From assembly GCF_000938255.1 (NCBI RefSeq), contig NZ_JYMR01000001.1, forward strand, positions 62,001 through 126,000: a stretch of 64,000 nucleotides of DNA. Direction: 5' to 3'. Under the pieces are notes generated by a model that searched no databases, was not told where the DNA came from, and saw only the letters and a list, made by a program, of their open reading frames with translations. The stretch comes from Bradyrhizobium sp. LTSP849. Lineage in GTDB: Bacteria > Pseudomonadota > Alphaproteobacteria > Rhizobiales > Xanthobacteraceae. A program made the position numbers and the translations under genes. This document shows positions 60,181-64,000 of the stretch, piece by piece (the first letter of the stretch is position 1; every line of letters begins with the position of its first letter).

Positions 60181-61683
60181 ATGGCCGAACGCGATAAATG
60201 GTCGCGCGAGAACGTGATTGCGATGCTACTCAGTCACAGCGGACTCTTCGCAACCGATACATTCCGGTTTTCAGCTACCGATATGGCCAAGCAGCTAGGC
60301 TGCTCACCCTCAAACGCTAGGACAGCGTTTGACTTCCTTTCGATCGAGTATGGGGGCCTGAAGGATTTTCCCTTTGAGAACATCTTTCTTGGAAATCCGA
60401 TATGGGAGCGACCCGCTATTAAAGAAGCCGCTGATAGCTACTTCTGTTGCTTTCCTCAACTTTTCCCTGCTTTTGCGTTTCATATCTTCGACCGCATCTT
60501 TTCCCTGAACGAGCCAACGAAACAGCTTGTCGCCAAGCAACGAGCTGAATATCTCGAGAACGAAATTGCCAACTGCTTTGAGAATGCTTTTGGTACCCAT
60601 ACTATTCACCCGTCAGTTACTTGGAGCTACGAAGGGGCGAATTACGAAACGGACCTTCTGATCCAGGTCGACGCTCAACTCTTTATCGTTGAGGCTAAAT
60701 CGAACAGAATTTCTTGGCCGGCGTTGCGCGGCGCACCTCAGCGCCTGAAGCGTGAGATAGAAGCCCTATTGATTGCTCCTGCAATACAGTCTCAGCGATT
60801 AGAAAACGCGCTACGCAAAAAGCAAAAGGGCGAACCCCAAGCATTCGAACTAGGTGTGAATATTGACCTAGCCGCAGTAAAAGAATTTCACCGGCTGTCC
60901 GTTACGCTTGAGGATTTCTCCACGATTCAATCAAACCTTAAGGCCATCGAAGGCACAGGCTTAATCGCGGACGACTTTCCAAAGGCACTCACAATCTCGC
61001 TGTCTGATCTAAAGGTCGTCTTTGAGATTTTGGACAACCCCGTTGAGAGAATGCACTATCTACAGAGAAGAAAGTCCATTCAGGAGAGCTGGGAATATCT
61101 GGCGGATGAACTCGACTTGCTGGGGCTCTACGTTGGAACTGGACTCATTGGGGTCGATTTCGAAGCCGGTAAAAATCGTCTAATGGCCATCGGAATGTCG
61201 CAGAAGATCGACGCCTATTTCGAAGCTCTTGACCAAAAAATCGAGACCCCGAAGCCAGCTCGAAGAATGACGAACTGGTTTCGGGCCATTCGTGATCGAC
61301 TAGCGAATCGCAAGCCCCCGGGCTGGACTGAAGCCGCACTGGCTCTCCTTGATTTGGGATACGATGATCAACTCAAATTTGAATCTCATTTCAAATCCGT
61401 TTGTCGGGGATTAAAACGAAAGCGGCAAGATATCCACGTTAGACAGAATACCACTGTTGAATACCCTCCTATTTGGCGCAAAGTTGGCTTCGCGTGTGCT
61501 GCGTTCTATGAGGACGAGCGAGCCAAGCGGCACAACATTATGGACAATGCCTCCGTAAGTTTTTTCGAGAAATCTACGGCCAACGCCTGTCTAGTTATGG
61601 CCCAAGATGTGGAGGGAGCCGATTATCCCTATACGACCCTTGTGGTTTACTACCGCCCCGACGAAATTCCGGCGCCGATATAA
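60181..61683 (+). CDS. PD-(D/E)XK nuclease-domain protein (C-terminal part of the split gene)
   Basis: 500 residues from ATG 60181, same frame as the upstream ORF. Residues 120-180 carry the nuclease pattern: ENE (126-128), NYETDLLIQVDAQLFIVEAKSNRISW with Asp158 and Glu171-x-Lys173. The rest is helical with no known motif. ATG 60181 lacks a good ribosome-binding site, which supports read-through from the upstream ORF in the ancestor. Lower GC as above. A defence or DNA-processing role is a guess. Confidence 0.65.
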   Translation: MAERDKWSRENVIAMLLSHSGLFATDTFRFSATDMAKQLGCSPSNARTAFDFLSIEYGGLKDFPFENIFLGNPIWERPAIKEAADSYFCCFPQLFPAFAFHIFDRIFSLNEPTKQLVAKQRAEYLENEIANCFENAFGTHTIHPSVTWSYEGANYETDLLIQVDAQLFIVEAKSNRISWPALRGAPQRLKREIEALLIAPAIQSQRLENALRKKQKGEPQAFELGVNIDLAAVKEFHRLSVTLEDFSTIQSNLKAIEGTGLIADDFPKALTISLSDLKVVFEILDNPVERMHYLQRRKSIQESWEYLADELDLLGLYVGTGLIGVDFEAGKNRLMAIGMSQKIDAYFEALDQKIETPKPARRMTNWFRAIRDRLANRKPPGWTEAALALLDLGYDDQLKFESHFKSVCRGLKRKRQDIHVRQNTTVEYPPIWRKVGFACAAFYEDERAKRHNIMDNASVSFFEKSTANACLVMAQDVEGADYPYTTLVVYYRPDEIPAPI

Positions 61684-61684
61684 A

Positions 61685-61714
61685 GAAAACGGCGGGCTTT
61701 CGCCCGCCGTTTTC
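61685..61714. terminator. bidirectional terminator before rpoD
   Basis: GAAAACGGCGGGC (61685-61697), TTTC loop, GCCCGCCGTTTTC (61702-61714). A-run and T-run flank it, so it can stop both the nuclease gene and rpoD, which converge on it. Confidence 0.85.
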
Positions 61715-61757
61715 ATTTGAGTGACTGGCCGGATCGCATCCAGGCATGATGCCGAGA

Positions 61758-63899
<2,142 letters not shown>

Positions 63900-64000
63900 C
63901 CATTGCTCCTAAACGCGCTTCATGCAGAAGGCTCACTGGCCCGCCCGCGTGAAATCACTTGAACCTGTTGCTCGACGCTCTCGCTTCGTCAGATCGCGAC

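Overview
The window is high-GC DNA from an alphaproteobacterium, most likely Bradyrhizobium or a close relative in the Nitrobacteraceae. This rests on the RpoH and RpoD proteins, the rluD-rpoH neighbourhood, several small proteins I recognise as typical of bradyrhizobia, and long palindromic intergenic repeats of the kind common in that group. The genus is an inference; no database search was possible.

Layout. 1-2655: the tail of a membrane-protein gene, then a translationally coupled three-gene operon (frameshifted HExxH metalloprotease, Cys-rich protein, membrane protein). 2675-6051: pyruvate:quinone oxidoreductase and the two galactonate-pathway enzymes DgoA and DgoK. 6086-13255: a two-component flavin monooxygenase pair behind a clear sigma-54 promoter, a convergent AcoR-type sigma-54 activator, and a single-chain biotin-dependent acyl-CoA carboxylase. 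13384-19770: a racemase-family protein and GntR regulator, divergent from an ABC importer plus PuuE-type deacetylase operon that has its own sigma-54 promoter. 19767-26050: chemoreceptor, TetR regulator with paired operators, tautomerase, and an N-acyl-D-amino-acid deacylase / CobW GTPase / DUF1989 operon. The 13-26 kb stretch looks devoted to nitrogenous compounds, probably ureides or N-acyl amino acids.

26190-47875 is accessory. A HigBA module, hypotheticals and a TacAT-like pair lie outside a mobile element whose ends I can place: the 17-nt sequence TGGCGCTCCCTAGGGGA occurs at 29983-29999 and again in the 3' end of tRNA-Glu(CTC) at 47859-47875, beside a tyrosine integrase. The 17.9-kb element carries a large uncharacterised protein combining a restriction-endonuclease-like N-terminus with a PIN-like domain, a serine recombinase, a PadR/membrane-protein pair, an RsbQ-like hydrolase coupled to a PAS histidine kinase, a LigD-type DNA ligase, phage tail and helicase genes, and several conserved small proteins. 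Diverged copies of a phage-like intergenic repeat, starting with a GGGTCCCC/GGGACCCC hairpin, lie between the cargo modules.

47862-64000 is mostly core chromosome: tRNA-Glu, rluD, rpoH, an amidase, a diguanylate cyclase, LysE exporter, response regulator, SDR, lytic transglycosylase, OmpA-family protein and rpoD. It is broken by one lower-GC insertion (59359-61683) with a PD-(D/E)XK nuclease domain, apparently a single gene split by an in-frame TAA. Starts given here were chosen from ribosome-binding sites, overlaps and family lengths; functions are predictions.
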